Below, one piece after another: positions 13,675-24,325 of a stretch of DNA of 64,000 nucleotides (the first letter of the stretch is position 1; the number at the start of each line of letters is the position of its first letter). Under the pieces are notes generated by a model, which was not told the DNA's origin, ran no database searches, and was given only the letters and a program-made list of their open reading frames with translations. Made by a program: the position numbers and the translations under genes. The stretch comes from Notamacropus eugenii (taxonomy: Eukaryota > Chordata > Mammalia > Diprotodontia > Macropodidae): contig NC_092875.1 in NCBI RefSeq assembly GCF_028372415.1, positions 56,284,919 to 56,348,918 on the forward strand. The letters are read 5' to 3'.

Positions 13675-14690
13675 AGGAGGGAGAATGAACCACTTGTTCT
13701 TAAGTTAGGAGGATGAGGAAAGGTTTTCTGTAGGAGATGTCACATGAGATGAGTCCTGAAAGAAACTAAGGATTCTAGGAAATTGAAGTGAGGAGGAAAC
13801 ATATTCCAGACATAGCTCTAAGATTTGCAAAGCATTTCACTTACATTACATTTCCCCCAACAACCCTGTGAGTAGGTGCTATAGTCATCCTTATTTTACA
13901 GAAGAGGAAAATGAAACACAGAGAGTTTAAGTGACTTGTCCAGGGTCACATAGCTCTCAAATGACTACAGGAAGTTTTGAATCTAGGTCTTTCTGACTCC
14001 AAGTCATGCTATTTATACCGCAACTTATATCTGTACGGGAGATAGCTTGTGCTAAGATGTGGTTGTACGAGATACAAGAGTGAGTTTAAGGAATAGTAAA
14101 TAGATCCTTTTGTCTGGAACATAAAGAGCATGAGAAGGAAATGATGTGAATTGGATAGAAAAGTAAGGTGGATCAAGACTAGAAGGGGGAATAAAGGCCA
14201 AATGGAATTTATATTTAATCCTCCTGGCAGTAGAGAGCCATTGAAGTTTCTTCTGTGGCGCAATGGTGTGATTAGAATTGGGCTTCGGGAAGATTATGTT
14301 GGTACCTGGGCGAGGAATATATTAGAGAAGGGGAGAGACTGACATTATCAGGGAAAAATTTGGAGGCTCTGACAATAGTCTGGGTGAGGGGTGGTGAGTG
14401 ACCAAATTAGGATGGTGGGTATGTGAATAGAGAGTCAGGGATAGATGTTAGAAATGTCACAGAAGGAAACTAGACTGGGTTTGTCCATTGACCAGATATG
14501 GAGGCATGAAGGACTGGTGAGAGTTGAAGATGTCTCTTAGTTTGTAACCCAGGTTGACCAGATGGATAATGATGCCTTTAACAGAAATAGGGAAGTATGA
14601 GGATTGCAAGGGTGTTTTGGGAGTAATGTTTGGGAGTAATGTGGATTCTGCTTTGGCAAGCAAGAAGAGACAATCAATCAGGAATTTAAC
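13675..14690 (-). mobile_element. L2 fragment, interrupted by a MIR
   Basis: Reverse L2 order: 'gatgagtcctgaaagaaact', 'cagtagagagccattgaagt', 'acaatagtctgggtgagggg' and 'aacagaaatagggaagt'. The MIR at 13800-14020 lies within it. Confidence 0.7.
13800..14020 (-). repeat. MIR SINE inserted in L2
   Basis: Well preserved: 'caaccctgtgagtaggtgct', 'ttattttacagaagagga', 'gtgacttgtccagggtcaca' and 'gaatctaggtctttctgact' in reverse MIR order. Confidence 0.85.
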
Positions 14691-14699
14691 CACTGGGAA

Positions 14700-15090
14700 T
14701 GTTCCCTCCCCATTGACTGTAATCTGAACCCTTCTATGTCTTAGTTGCTTTTCATGAGGTACTATAATAAAGAAAAGTCTTAATTATCTGCTCTTCAACG
14801 TTATGATGATGAATCCCCCTATACTTAATTATACTGGTCCTTGGACCACACACATAATGTCTGTTTCCAAATTCACATAGAATGTCCCTCAATTTTGAAA
14901 AAAGGTGGAGTTCTTTTTCTCTTTTGTCAAGTGGCTGATATTGTGTCGAGAAGAAAGAATGTGGATATAAAGATAAGACAGCTATAATAATAACGTCTTA
15001 TTCTTAATTTTATTTTTGCAGTTTTCATTATCCTTTTCCCTCCTTTGAGGCAAAGAATCATTTAAACTTTGAGTTGGAAAAGATCTCTGC
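14700..15090. other. No recognised feature
   Basis: A/T-rich intergenic sequence. Nothing recognised. Confidence 0.5.
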
Positions 15091-15094
15091 GGGT

Positions 15095-15230
15095 GAATGA
15101 ATGAATCAAAAATTTGTTAAATGCGTACAGTGTGGAAAGTACTGTGTGTGTTAAGTGTTATTCATTGAAATAGAAAAGTAAGACTGTGTCTATTATCAAG
15201 GAGTTCACAATTTAATGTGGCATTCTGGTC
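15095..15230 (-). mobile_element. L2 3' end
   Basis: 'aaatttgttaaatgcgtaca', 'gtactgtgtgtgttaag' and 'caaggagttcacaatttaat' match the reverse L2 terminus. Confidence 0.6.
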
Positions 15231-15281
15231 CACCTAGTCCTTTCTATGTGTAAACACGACATTGTGATGTACTTGCAAATA

Positions 15282-15455
15282 TATTGGATTTTGAATAACA
15301 AGGTCTTGGTGAATCTCACCACTAGTACTTATAACCTATGTGACCTCTGACAAGTCACAAGCTCTATCAACTGCAATTTTTTCATCTATAATATCAAAGG
15401 TTTGGACTACATAAGCTTTAAAGTTACTTTCAGCTCTAAATCCTATGATCTCTTC
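15282..15455 (+). repeat. MIR-type SINE
   Basis: 'tatgtgacctctgacaagtc', 'ttttcatctataatatcaaa', 'ggactacataagc' and 'cagctctaaatcctatgatc' follow the therian MIR-type order with its 'tctaaatcctatga' end. Confidence 0.75.
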
Positions 15456-15545
15456 TAGTGAGAAGGAAACTACCTCTTTACTGGTCTAGCCCAGTCTACT
15501 GTTGGACAATTCTGATTCACCTCTTCATTAGAGTTGTTGGCTACA
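15456..15545 (-). mobile_element. CR1/L3 3'-end scrap
   Basis: 'aaactacctctttactggtc' and 'ctactgttggacaattctga' resemble the antisense CR1/L3 3' end. Short and worn. Confidence 0.4.
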
Positions 15546-15579
15546 AGAACTACTACAAAAGAATGATCATGATGTGGCA

Positions 15580-15990
15580 CCAGTCAGTCAACAAGCATTT
15601 ATTAAATACTCACTACATGGCAGGCACTGTGCTAAGTACAATATAAAAAGGAAAGGCAATCCCTGTCCTCAAGGAGCTTATATTCTACATTGGGGAAAGC
15701 AACACGTAAAAAGAAGCTAAAAAGGAGGGGGCAGACAAAGGTACCCCTAGAGAAGGTGTAGGGAAAGTCTGGAGTGCAACCTGGAGAGGAAAGAAGACCT
15801 GGTTAGACTGAGTGCCATTAACCTCCATCAAATGGATTTCATTTCCATTTAATCAGAGGGAGAGGCCACTGGGTTTGAAGATACTTCTAGTGTATGAATT
15901 CCAGGACTGCAGTGAGGCTTCAGGAAGAACAACTGGGGCGTGGGAGGGGAAGTCTGGTGTGCAGGCAGGAGAGGAAAGAGATATATTTGG
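15580..15990 (-). mobile_element. L2 3' end plus associated repeat
   Basis: 'caacaagcatttattaaata', 'ggcaggcactgtgctaagta' and 'ctcaaggagcttatattcta' are a reverse L2 end. The following block ('aatcagagggagaggccact') recurs in a weaker form near 31095, so it is a dispersed repeat too. Confidence 0.7.
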
Positions 15991-15994
15991 GGTA

Positions 15995-16150
15995 AGAGAT
16001 CATGAATTTACCATCTTGGCTATGCCACTGTCTCTGTGTTATTTTGAGTAAGTTATTTCACTTCTTTGAGCCTCAATTTCCTCATCTGTAAAGTGAGAGG
16101 GGTTAAACCAGATCATCCAGAAGGTGACTGTAGCTCTAAATCTGTGAGTC
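15995..16150 (+). repeat. MIR-type SINE
   Basis: 'gagtaagttatttcacttct', 'gagcctcaatttcctcatct', 'gtaaagtgagaggggtt' and 'gtagctctaaatctgtgag' in MIR order. Confidence 0.8.
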
Positions 16151-16540
16151 AGTCACAAAGACTGAAGATTTTACTTCCTGAAAATATAACGATCAGGGCA
16201 AATTTTATGGTACGTGTTTGCTTTGTCTTTTTGCCACACAAATGAAAATTTTCTCTGTTCCAACTCCAGAATAATCTCCCTGCTGGCAGAAAAGCTAAGA
16301 TAATTGAATAAGCTGTCTTTGGTAAGTTTTATTGGGTAGTTTAAAATTCTTGTTGTCAACATGAAAAAAGAGCCATAATATAAAAAGAGAAGAAAGCCCA
16401 TGAGGAGTTAAGAGGGGTTCTTACATGTTTCATGAAGTTTAGTGGTGAAAGAATTTTACACAGAAGAGGAAAGCACCAAATACTATTGAGTGCCTGCAGA
16501 TGGATAAAAAAAATTACCTCCTGCGCACTGTTTTCAATGA
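16151..16540. other. No recognised feature
   Basis: No gene or repeat recognised. Confidence 0.5.
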
Positions 16541-16544
16541 CTGG

Positions 16545-16556
16545 CATGCCTTCCCT

Positions 16557-16587
<31 letters not shown>

Positions 16588-16815
16588 TTTGCTTTCTGTC
16601 TGTCTGCCTATTGAATTTCCACCCATCATCAAAAATCCAGCTTAAGTACCTCCTTCTAAAGAAAACCTTCTTGATACACTGAAATGGTAACAGTCTTTTC
16701 CTCTTTGTTCTTCACATACATTGTATCTTAATACACTTTATTCCTTTAATACATTTATCAGGTACAATTCTGTATTACAGCTAACTTTGTTGGGTAATCA
16801 GATTATAAACCACAT
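16545..16815 (+). mobile_element. L2 fragment
   Basis: 'catgccttcccttctctctg', 'atccagcttaagtacctcct', 'gaaaaccttcttgata' and 'ttgttcttcacatacattgt' follow the L2 3' region order. A (TC)n-like run lies within it. Confidence 0.6.
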
Positions 16816-16984
16816 AAGGCCATACTATTACCCTCTCCAAGAAGGGCTCTTGAAGCTGGGTACACCAAGTTCTAGCCTCAGAGTACATTTTTTTAGCTCA
16901 AAGGGTGTTGATCTTAAAAGCAGTTTTTGTGATTTCTCTTATATATCACTTACATTACATAATACCACAGTATGAATGTATTAG

Positions 16985-17195
16985 ATGAATTCTTAGAATG
17001 TGAGAATAGCAAGTGACCTTAGCATCATCTAATCCAGGGCCTTCATTTTTAGGTGAAGAAACTGACATTGAGAGAAGTAACCTGCTCAGGATCCCAAGGT
17101 AGTAAGTGGTAGACCTGTAATAGAAAGCTAACTCTTGAAGTCCCTGTCCTAGATTCTCCTCATTATTTGAGCAAGGTCTGAGCATTCACTTAATT
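16985..17195 (-). repeat. MIR-type SINE
   Basis: 'atcatctaatccagggcctt', 'ttaggtgaagaaactgacat' and 'aggatcccaaggtagtaagt' in reverse MIR order. Confidence 0.65.
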
Positions 17196-17214
17196 GTTTA
17201 CAGCACCTTTTGTC

Positions 17215-17755
17215 ATAATGTAGTTACTCTGTCTCTTTTAATCAAATCTATTTTAGTCATAACTTAGTTTGAGATCATGACTGCTACCCCTGCCTTTTTT
17301 GCATCAGCCGAAGCATAATAAATTCTACTCCAATGCTCCATTTTAACTCTGTGCGTATTTTTCATTCTTAAATGTATTTCTTGCAAATAGCAAATTGCTG
17401 GATTGTGATTTTTAATTTATTTTGCTGTTTCCATTTTTATGGCGGAGTTCTTCCCATTCACATTCAAATAATTATTTTTGTGAATTTCTTTCCATCTTAT
17501 TTTTACTCACTATTATTCTTCTCAACTTCTCTTTTTATCCTATCCCTGTTACCTTATTTTATTTCCTAAACCTCTTGTTCCTTATTTTACCCATGAAAAA
17601 TTCCTACTTTATCTTCTCTCTTCATCCTCCTAATCTTAATCTATACATCCTTCTAAAAAGTCCCTCTCCCACCATCTCCTCTTATTTTCTTACCTTTCTA
17701 AAAGTTCAGAAGTCTTCTAAACCTCTCCAAATGTATATTTTGTTTCCTCTTCCTC
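17215..17755 (-). mobile_element. L1 fragment around the ORF2 start
   Basis: Reverse complement of the L1 region spanning the ORF1-ORF2 spacer and the endonuclease start. 'cttagtttgagatcatgact' and 'gcataataaattctactcc' are antisense endonuclease text. 'gagttcttcccattcacat' is the antisense start of ORF2. The spacer continues to about 17740. Related to 43110-43600. Confidence 0.65.
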
Positions 17756-18400
17756 TAAGTCCAGCAGTAGATGGGAAAGATCTCAGAAAGAATTCACAGG
17801 AAGGGGAAGTTCCTCAGCATCCCTGTGTCAAGAGGCAACGTCCAATATTGGATCAGCCCCGGAATCCTTTGAAGGAGAAGACTAGTTTAGGTCACCATTT
17901 TCAGTTGGTCTTGTTAATACCATTTAGTTGTAGCGATTCACTCAAACACAGGCATCTTAGATGTTGAGACAAGAGAGATGAGCAAACAAAGGAAAACTTC
18001 AAATATCATGAAGAAATAGCTTGGTTTGAGAGAAACCTAAGGGTTAAACCCTACAGGAGATAGTGACACGACAAGTTCATGCAAAGCTCTGGCCATAGAG
18101 ATTTCAAGAGTACTAGGAAGAAATTAAACAAGAAAAATAGGATGAGAAAGAAGATGGACACTTTATGACCATAATGGTCATAGGTGAAGACATAAAAATG
18201 AGCATAGGGGAATACTGGGGTAAAAAGGAGAAAAAAAGGGAAACTGCTGCCATATAATAGAGGATCAAAATAAGAAGAGGATGTAGTCATGAAGGAAATG
18301 GTGAATGCAACAGGCATCTCACGAACCTCACTTTTCATTTGAACATAGTAAAGGAATATTGAATACAGTTATATCTGAAACTCTACTCTCTCCCCCTCCT
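17756..18400. other. No recognised feature
   Basis: Purine-rich intergenic sequence. The minus-strand open frame at 18051-18338 is Phe/Ser-rich with no family motif. Confidence 0.5.
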
Positions 18401-18410
18401 CCACAATGAT

Positions 18411-18730
18411 GTGTATGTTCATCCTTTGTTGCCGAAGAAGACCGTGTCATCACAGAGATGATGACATGACTTGCACTTGACTTTGTTTTGAGTGAGGGAG
18501 GGCTGTGCAGGTTACCAATCTCACTTCTCCTCCAGAGCCATCTGAATCCAGTTACTAGGTATTCATCAGGATGACTGGAGATGACCCAGGATGAGGCAGT
18601 TAGGGTTAAGTGACTTTCCCAAGGTCACACAGTTAGTGAGTTTCAAGTGTCTGAGGTGAGATTTGAACTCAGGTCCTCTTGACTCCTGAACTGGTGTTCT
18701 ATCTACTGCACCACCTAACTACCCTGCCCC
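18411..18730 (-). repeat. Full-length marsupial tRNA-derived CORE-SINE
   Basis: Read on the minus strand: a tRNA-like head ('ggtggtgcagtagataga' as A box, 'gagttcaaatc' as B box), a CORE with 'ctgtgtgaccttgggaaagt', and a specific tail with 'cagtcatcctgatgaatac' and 'caagtgcaagtcatgtcatc'. The flanks 'caatgat' at 18404-18410 and 18733-18739 look like target duplications. This is the best-preserved SINE in the window and the main marsupial marker. Confidence 0.9.
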
Positions 18731-18884
18731 CCCAATGATATTTTGGTGTAGAAATACCTTAATCTCAAAAGGAAACTAGGAGAGGAAAGGGATGAGAGGG
18801 GTACAAATGGGTCTAACAGGAAGGACAGGATAGGGAAAGCAATAGTGTGTATCCCAAAAGAGAAAAAAAACAAAAAGGAGAAAG

Positions 18885-19512
18885 AGCTATAGGTGCCAAC
18901 ATATTTATAGCAGCATTTTTCTTGTGGCAAAGAATTGGAAATTGGGAGGATACCTATCTATTGGAGAATGGCTGAACAAGTTGTGATATATGATTGTGAT
19001 GTGATATTATTGTGCTGTAAGAAATGACTAGCAGCCTGGTTTCAGAAAAACTTGGGGGTTTGATGAACTGATGCAAAGTGAAATGAGTAGAAGAGGAGAA
19101 CACTGGACAGTAATACTGTAACAGCAATATTGTAACAACAATATTGTAAGATGATCAACTCTGAACTACTTAGCTATTCTCAGAAATATGATGATGCAAG
19201 ATAATTCTGAAGGACTTAATGATGAAAAGTGCAATCTATTCCTAAAGAAAGAACTGATGGAATCTGAATACAGATTGAAGCATGCTTTTTAAACTTTATT
19301 TTTCTTGGTATTTTTGTCTGTGTTTTCTTTTAAATATGATGAATATGGGAATATGTTTTGCATGATTAAATATGTACAGCTTATATTAAATTGCTTGCCT
19401 TCTCAATGAGTGGAAAAAGGAGGAGAATTTGAAACACAAAATTTTTTAAATGAATGTCAAAATTCTTCTTACATGTAATTGAGGGAAATGAAATACTAAA
19501 CAAATAAAATTT
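18885..19512 (+). mobile_element. L1 3' end
   Basis: Distal ORF2 plus 3' UTR: 'atttatagcagcatttttct', 'gtggcaaagaattggaaatt', 'ggagaatggctgaacaagtt', 'ttaaattgcttgccttctca' and an A-rich tail ending near 19512. A local triplication of a roughly 15-base unit (around 19108-19150) is present. Confidence 0.85.
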
Positions 19513-20826
19513 TAAAACCAAATTATAGAAACAAAAGGAATTTTCATTAAAAATGACAATAATAAGACAACACAACTGATAGGTATGAATGGGATGAACT
19601 CACTTAAAAAATGGAATAAGATGGCAGAACGGATTAGAAAGGAGAATTTACAACATGTGATTACAAAGAAGACATGTGAGACGTAAAGATTTACACTTTG
19701 TTTAACAAAATAAGGGATCAAAGAAAAATCTATTATGTTTGAGTGGAACTCAAAAGAGCAAGAGCAGCAATCAAAAATCTCATAGAAAGCAAGAGCAAAG
19801 ACAGACTTGGTTAAAAGAGATAAATGTGGAAACTACATTATAGTGAAAGTTGCCATAAACAAAAAATTATGGACAATGATGCTATAATGATATAGATGAA
19901 AGGAAAAGCTGAGTCACAGGAAAAAATGGTAAAACTTTAATAGTGGGGACCCTCAATGTCCCTCTTCCAGACCTAGACAAATCCATCAGACCTAGACAAA
20001 TCCATCAAAAATATAAGAAAGAAGTTAAGGATTTGGATAGAATTTGAGATATGATAGGTTTCAAGTTATTACTGAATGGGAATAGAAGAGAGTATGCATA
20101 TTACTTATTTCCTAGCTGTGGAAATGTAACATCATGATTCAAGACTATTCCATAGGAATCATAATGAAAGTTGCTTTCCACCTCCAAAGAAAGAAGTGAT
20201 GGGGTCTAAATGCAAATTGAAACATACTTTCTTACAACCTTTTTTTCTTATTTGTTTTTTTGCCTACATTTTATTTCACAACATGATATGGAATGAATAC
20301 TCTAGAGTAATAGAGTAACATGGAAATATATTTCACTCAATTGCACATGTATAATATCAAATTGCTTGCCTTCTCAGAGAGGTGACAAGGGAGAGAGAGA
20401 GCAAAAATAAACAAGAAAGAATTTGAGGACCTGAATAGAATTAGAGATATGTTAGATTTTATGTTATTATTGAATAGGGGCAGAACAGAATATATATATT
20501 ACATGTTCCCTACTTATGAAAATATAACATTTACAAAAATTGACCAAGTATAATGGCATAAAAACACCAAAAACAAATGCAGATAAAGAGATATTAAATA
20601 CTTCTTATAATAATCAAAATGCAATAAATATGTTTAATAAATAATTCTTGGATACATAATTAAAAATTAATTTGAGACCAAAGAGCTTATTCTTAAAGAA
20701 ATAAAAATAATTAACAATTTCATTAAGGAGAATAACAACCTACTAACGTTTTTGAGATGCAGTCAAAGCAGTATTTGGAGTAAATTTTAAATTTCTAGAA
20801 ACTTTTGTCAATAAAAGACAGAAGGA
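19513..20826 (+). mobile_element. L1 copy E, ORF2 endonuclease part
   Basis: Antiquated ORF2 endonuclease region: 'gaatgggatgaactcactta', 'aagatggcagaacgg', 'gttaaaagagataaatgtgg' and 'aatgtccctcttccagac' in order, resuming as 'aaaattgaccaagtataatg' and 'gatgcagtcaaagcagtatt'. It contains a roughly 20-base tandem duplication at 19968-20007 and an intruding L1 3' UTR piece at 20132-20405. It stops at the insertion of the element at 20827 and resumes at 24326. Confidence 0.75.
20132..20405 (+). mobile_element. L1 3' UTR piece inside copy E
   Basis: 'gatgggg', 'tgcaaattgaaacatacttt', 'aattgcacatgtataatatc' and 'attgcttgccttctcagaga' are L1 3' UTR text lying within ORF2 text. About 120 bases of ORF2 occur on both sides (20010-20131 and 20406-20530) as an imperfect direct repeat. 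Confidence 0.65.
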
Positions 20827-23800
20827 GGGGTGGAGCTAAGATGGCAGAATAAAGGCAGGAGTCTTCTGAGTTTTTCCAAATTCCTTTCAAAAAAACTTAA
20901 AAATAACACTTTAAAATTAATTCTGGAACAGTAGAACCAACAAAAGAATGGGGTTCAACGGTTCTCCAGTCCAAGACAATTTGGAAGGTCAACAGGAAAG
21001 GTCTGTCTCACTGCGGTGAAAGTGGGGCATAGTTCAGCACAGATCACACCAGGAAAGCCACTAGCAGGTCTTGAGTATAATTCACCTGTGACTTCTGGAA
21101 CTCTCACCTCACAGATAGTAAGGAGATCAGACAACTGGTTAGAAGAAGGTTTCAGGAGATCCTTTGCTGGTACTGGGTGCAGGCTGTTATTACATTGCTC
21201 ATCTGTGATTCTGAGCCACAGTCTAAGGGCAAGGAGGAGCACTAGCACACTAAAGAGTGTGGCATCAGGGATATGGAGACCCTGGTCAAAGTTTGAGGAG
21301 GAAAAGACTGCTTATGGTTGCTCACAGACCAGAGCACGGGGCAGGAGAGAAGGACCACACCTCTCTTTACACTATATCACCATGGAAGAATGGAAAATTT
21401 GCAGATTCCCCCCCCCCCCCCCACCTTCCCCCTGGACTAGTTCTTAAAATAACAATATGAAACACTTGAAACTTGGGACAGTGCCCACTACATCACAGAA
21501 GGAGAGACCATCTTTAATATAAAGTTAAAGGGAAGTAATAGGCTGGAATATGAACAAACAATAACAAAAGGGCCTGACATGAAAAAATTATCACGTGACA
21601 GGGAAGATCAAAACACAAACTCAGAAGAAGACAATGAAATAAAAACAGCTCCATGCAGAGCATCAAAGGAAAGTGTAAGTTGGTCTTAGGCTCAAAAAGA
21701 ATTATTGGAAGAGTTAAAAACGATTTTAAAACTCAAACAGGTAGAGGAAAAATTAGGAAAAGACATAAGAGGGATACAAGAAAATCATGCAGAAAAAAAG
21801 TCAGCAGCTTGGTAAAAGAAGCCCAAAATATACTAAAGAAGATAGTATCTTAAAAAAAAAACCAAAATTGGCCAAATGCTAAAAGAGGAACAAAAATTAA
21901 CTGAACAGAATTCCTTAAAACAAGAAAACAAAACAGAATTGGCTAAATGGAAAAAGATATATGAAAATTCACCGAAGAAAAGAACTCCTTACAAAGTAGA
22001 ATTGGCCAAATGGAAAAAGAGCTACAAAAGGTCACCAAGGAAAGTAATTCCTTAAAAATTTGAATTGGGCAAGTGGAAGTTAATAGACTCTAGAAGACAT
22101 CAAGAAACAATAAAACAAAACCAAAAGAAGAAAATGTGAATTATCTCACTGGAAAAACAACTGACTTAGAAAACAGATTGAGGAGAGAGAAGTTGACCTG
22201 TTGGACTACCTGGAAGCACAATCAAAAGAGTAGTCTAGACATCATATTTCAAAAATTATCAAGGAAAACTGCTATGACATTATGGAACCAGAGTGAAAAT
22301 AAGCATGTAAATAATCCATTGATAACTTTCAGATGAAATCCCAAAATAGAAACTCCCAGGAATATTAACCAAATTTCAGAGCTCCCAGGTTAAGGAGAAA
22401 ATATTTCAAGCAGCTAGAAGAAACAATTTAAATATGGAACCACAGTGAAGATGATACAAGATTTAAGAGTTTCTGTGTTCAAGGATCAGAGGGTTTGGAC
22501 TACGATTTTCTAGAGGGCAAGAGAGTGAGGATTACAACCCAGAATCAACTACCCAACAAAACTGAGTATTATCTTTAGGCTGTAAAAAATGGATATTTGA
22601 TGAAATAGAGGACATCAAAGCATTACTGATGAAAAGACCAATGTGGAATAGAAAATTTGACTTTCAAATACCAGACTCGAGAAGTATTCAAAGGTAAACA
22701 GAAAAGACAAATCATAAGGGATTCCTTAAGGCTAAACTGCTTACATTTCTACATGGGAAGGTGATACTTGTAATTCCTAAGAACTTTCTTGTTATTAGAG
22801 CAGTTGCAAGCTCTGCAAAGACAGGGTTGTGAGCTGACTATGACTGAATGATGCGTAAAAAAAATAAAAATAATTATTGAGAAAGAAGGATGTACTTGGA
22901 GAAGAGGAACAGGACAGGTAGAATGGGGTAACTTGTCTCACATGATAGATGTATGAAAGAAGTTATACAGTGGAATGGAAAATAAATGGTGATTGAAAAA
23001 AATGCTGGATTGGCTCAAAGACGGAATAATATACTCCATTTATTTTGGGTTTATATTGGGATTAGGTTTATCTTACCCTACAGGGAAGTAAGAAAAGAAA
23101 AGGATAAGTGAAGGAAGCTCTGATAGAAGAGAATATAGATTGGGAGAGGTGGTGGTCAGAGACAAAACACTTTTGAGTAGCGACAGGACTAAAGAAGAAA
23201 GAGAAGGATAAATGGGAGGAAAATGAAGCTGAGGGAAATACACAGTAATTGTAACTATGAAAAAGATTTTATACTAAGTTTCTTTAATAAAGACCCCATT
23301 CTTCAAATAAATAGAGAACTGAATTAAATTTATAAGAATGCAATCATTCCCCTTTGGAAAAGTGATCAAAGAATATGAACAGGCAGTTTTCAGATGAAGA
23401 AGTCAAAGATGTCCATGACGCTCTAAATCACTATTCGTAAGATAAATGCAAATTAAAATGATTCTGAAGTACCCTCTCACATCTATCAGATAGGTTTATA
23501 TGAGAGAAAAGAAAAACGGCAAATGCTGGCAGAGATGTGGGAAAATAGGGACACCAAAATATTGTCGGCAGGGCTGTGATCTGATCCAATCATTCTGGAG
23601 AGCAATTTGGAACTATGCCCAGAGGTATATAAATCCATGCATTCCCTTTGACCCAGCAATATAGTTATCAGATCTGTATCCCAAAGAGATAAGAAAGGAA
23701 GAGCACATATATTTACAAAATATTATTAGCATACCTTTTTATGATGGCAAAGAATTGGAAACTGAGGAGATGCCCATCAATCGGGAATGGCTGAACAAGT

Positions 23801-24325
23801 TATGGCATATGATTGTAATGGAATTCTGTTGTACTTCAAGAAATGATGAGCAAGATGATTTCAGAAAAATTAGGAAAGACTTACATGAACAGATGCAAAG
23901 TGAAGTGAACAGAATCAGGAGAACAGTGTAGACAGTAATAGCAGTATTATATGATGATCAACTGTGAATGACCTAGCTATTTGCAGCAATATAATGATCT
24001 AAGACCATTCCAACAGAATTATGATGAAAAATGCTGTCTACCTCCAGAGAAAAAACTAATGGAGTATGAATATAGATCAAAGCATATATATTTTAACCAT
24101 CTTTATTTTTATTATTTTTTTGGTCTGTGTTTTCTTTCAACATGACTAATGTGGAAATTTGTTTTGCACATTATTGTACATGTATAACCTATATCAAATT
24201 GCTTGCTTGCTCAAGGAAGAGACAGGGGTGAAAGGGTGAGAGAGAATTTGGAACTCAAAGTGAAAAAAAAGGCTAGAAATAATTTTTATATATAATTGGA
24301 AAAAAACAAAATAGAAAAAAAAATG
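20827..24325 (+). mobile_element. ORF1-bearing, RT-less L1 (half-L1-like) copy D
   Basis: Starts with an L1-type 5' end ('ggtggagctaagatggcaga') and has a 5' UTR with a 15-C run at 21408-21422. A broken ORF1 (about 21650-22700) follows, then a spacer to about 23270. From about 23310 it jumps straight to distal ORF2 ('tttataagaatgcaatcatt', 'tgaacaggcagttttcagat') and the 3' UTR, ending in an A-rich tail near 24325. Most of the endonuclease and all catalytic RT text are absent, so it would have depended on another L1. It interrupts L1 copy E: E text stops at about 20826 and resumes in register at about 24330. Confidence 0.8.
21650..22700 (+). pseudogene. L1 ORF1 remnant of copy D
   Basis: Decayed frames with a Lys-rich N-terminal half (MQSIKGKCKL, then RKRHKRD). 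Three repeats of a 'gaattggccaaatgg'-type coiled-coil unit occur at about 21865, 21935 and 21995. Then comes YLTGKTTDLENRLRR, matching the ENRSRRDN segment of copy A, and a C-terminal part near 22500-22690. Stops and frameshifts are common. Confidence 0.7.

Noticed and set aside
17422-17967. 181-codon plus-strand open frame
   Set aside because: Mostly antisense L1 spacer. The Ser/Leu/Pro/Phe bias comes from CT-rich sequence.
21016-21447. 143-codon plus-strand open frame
   Set aside because: Lies in the 5' UTR of L1 copy D before ORF1, ends in a C-run, and has no motif.
20827-24325. A complete, coding-competent L1
   Set aside because: ORF1 is broken and the reverse transcriptase region is absent.
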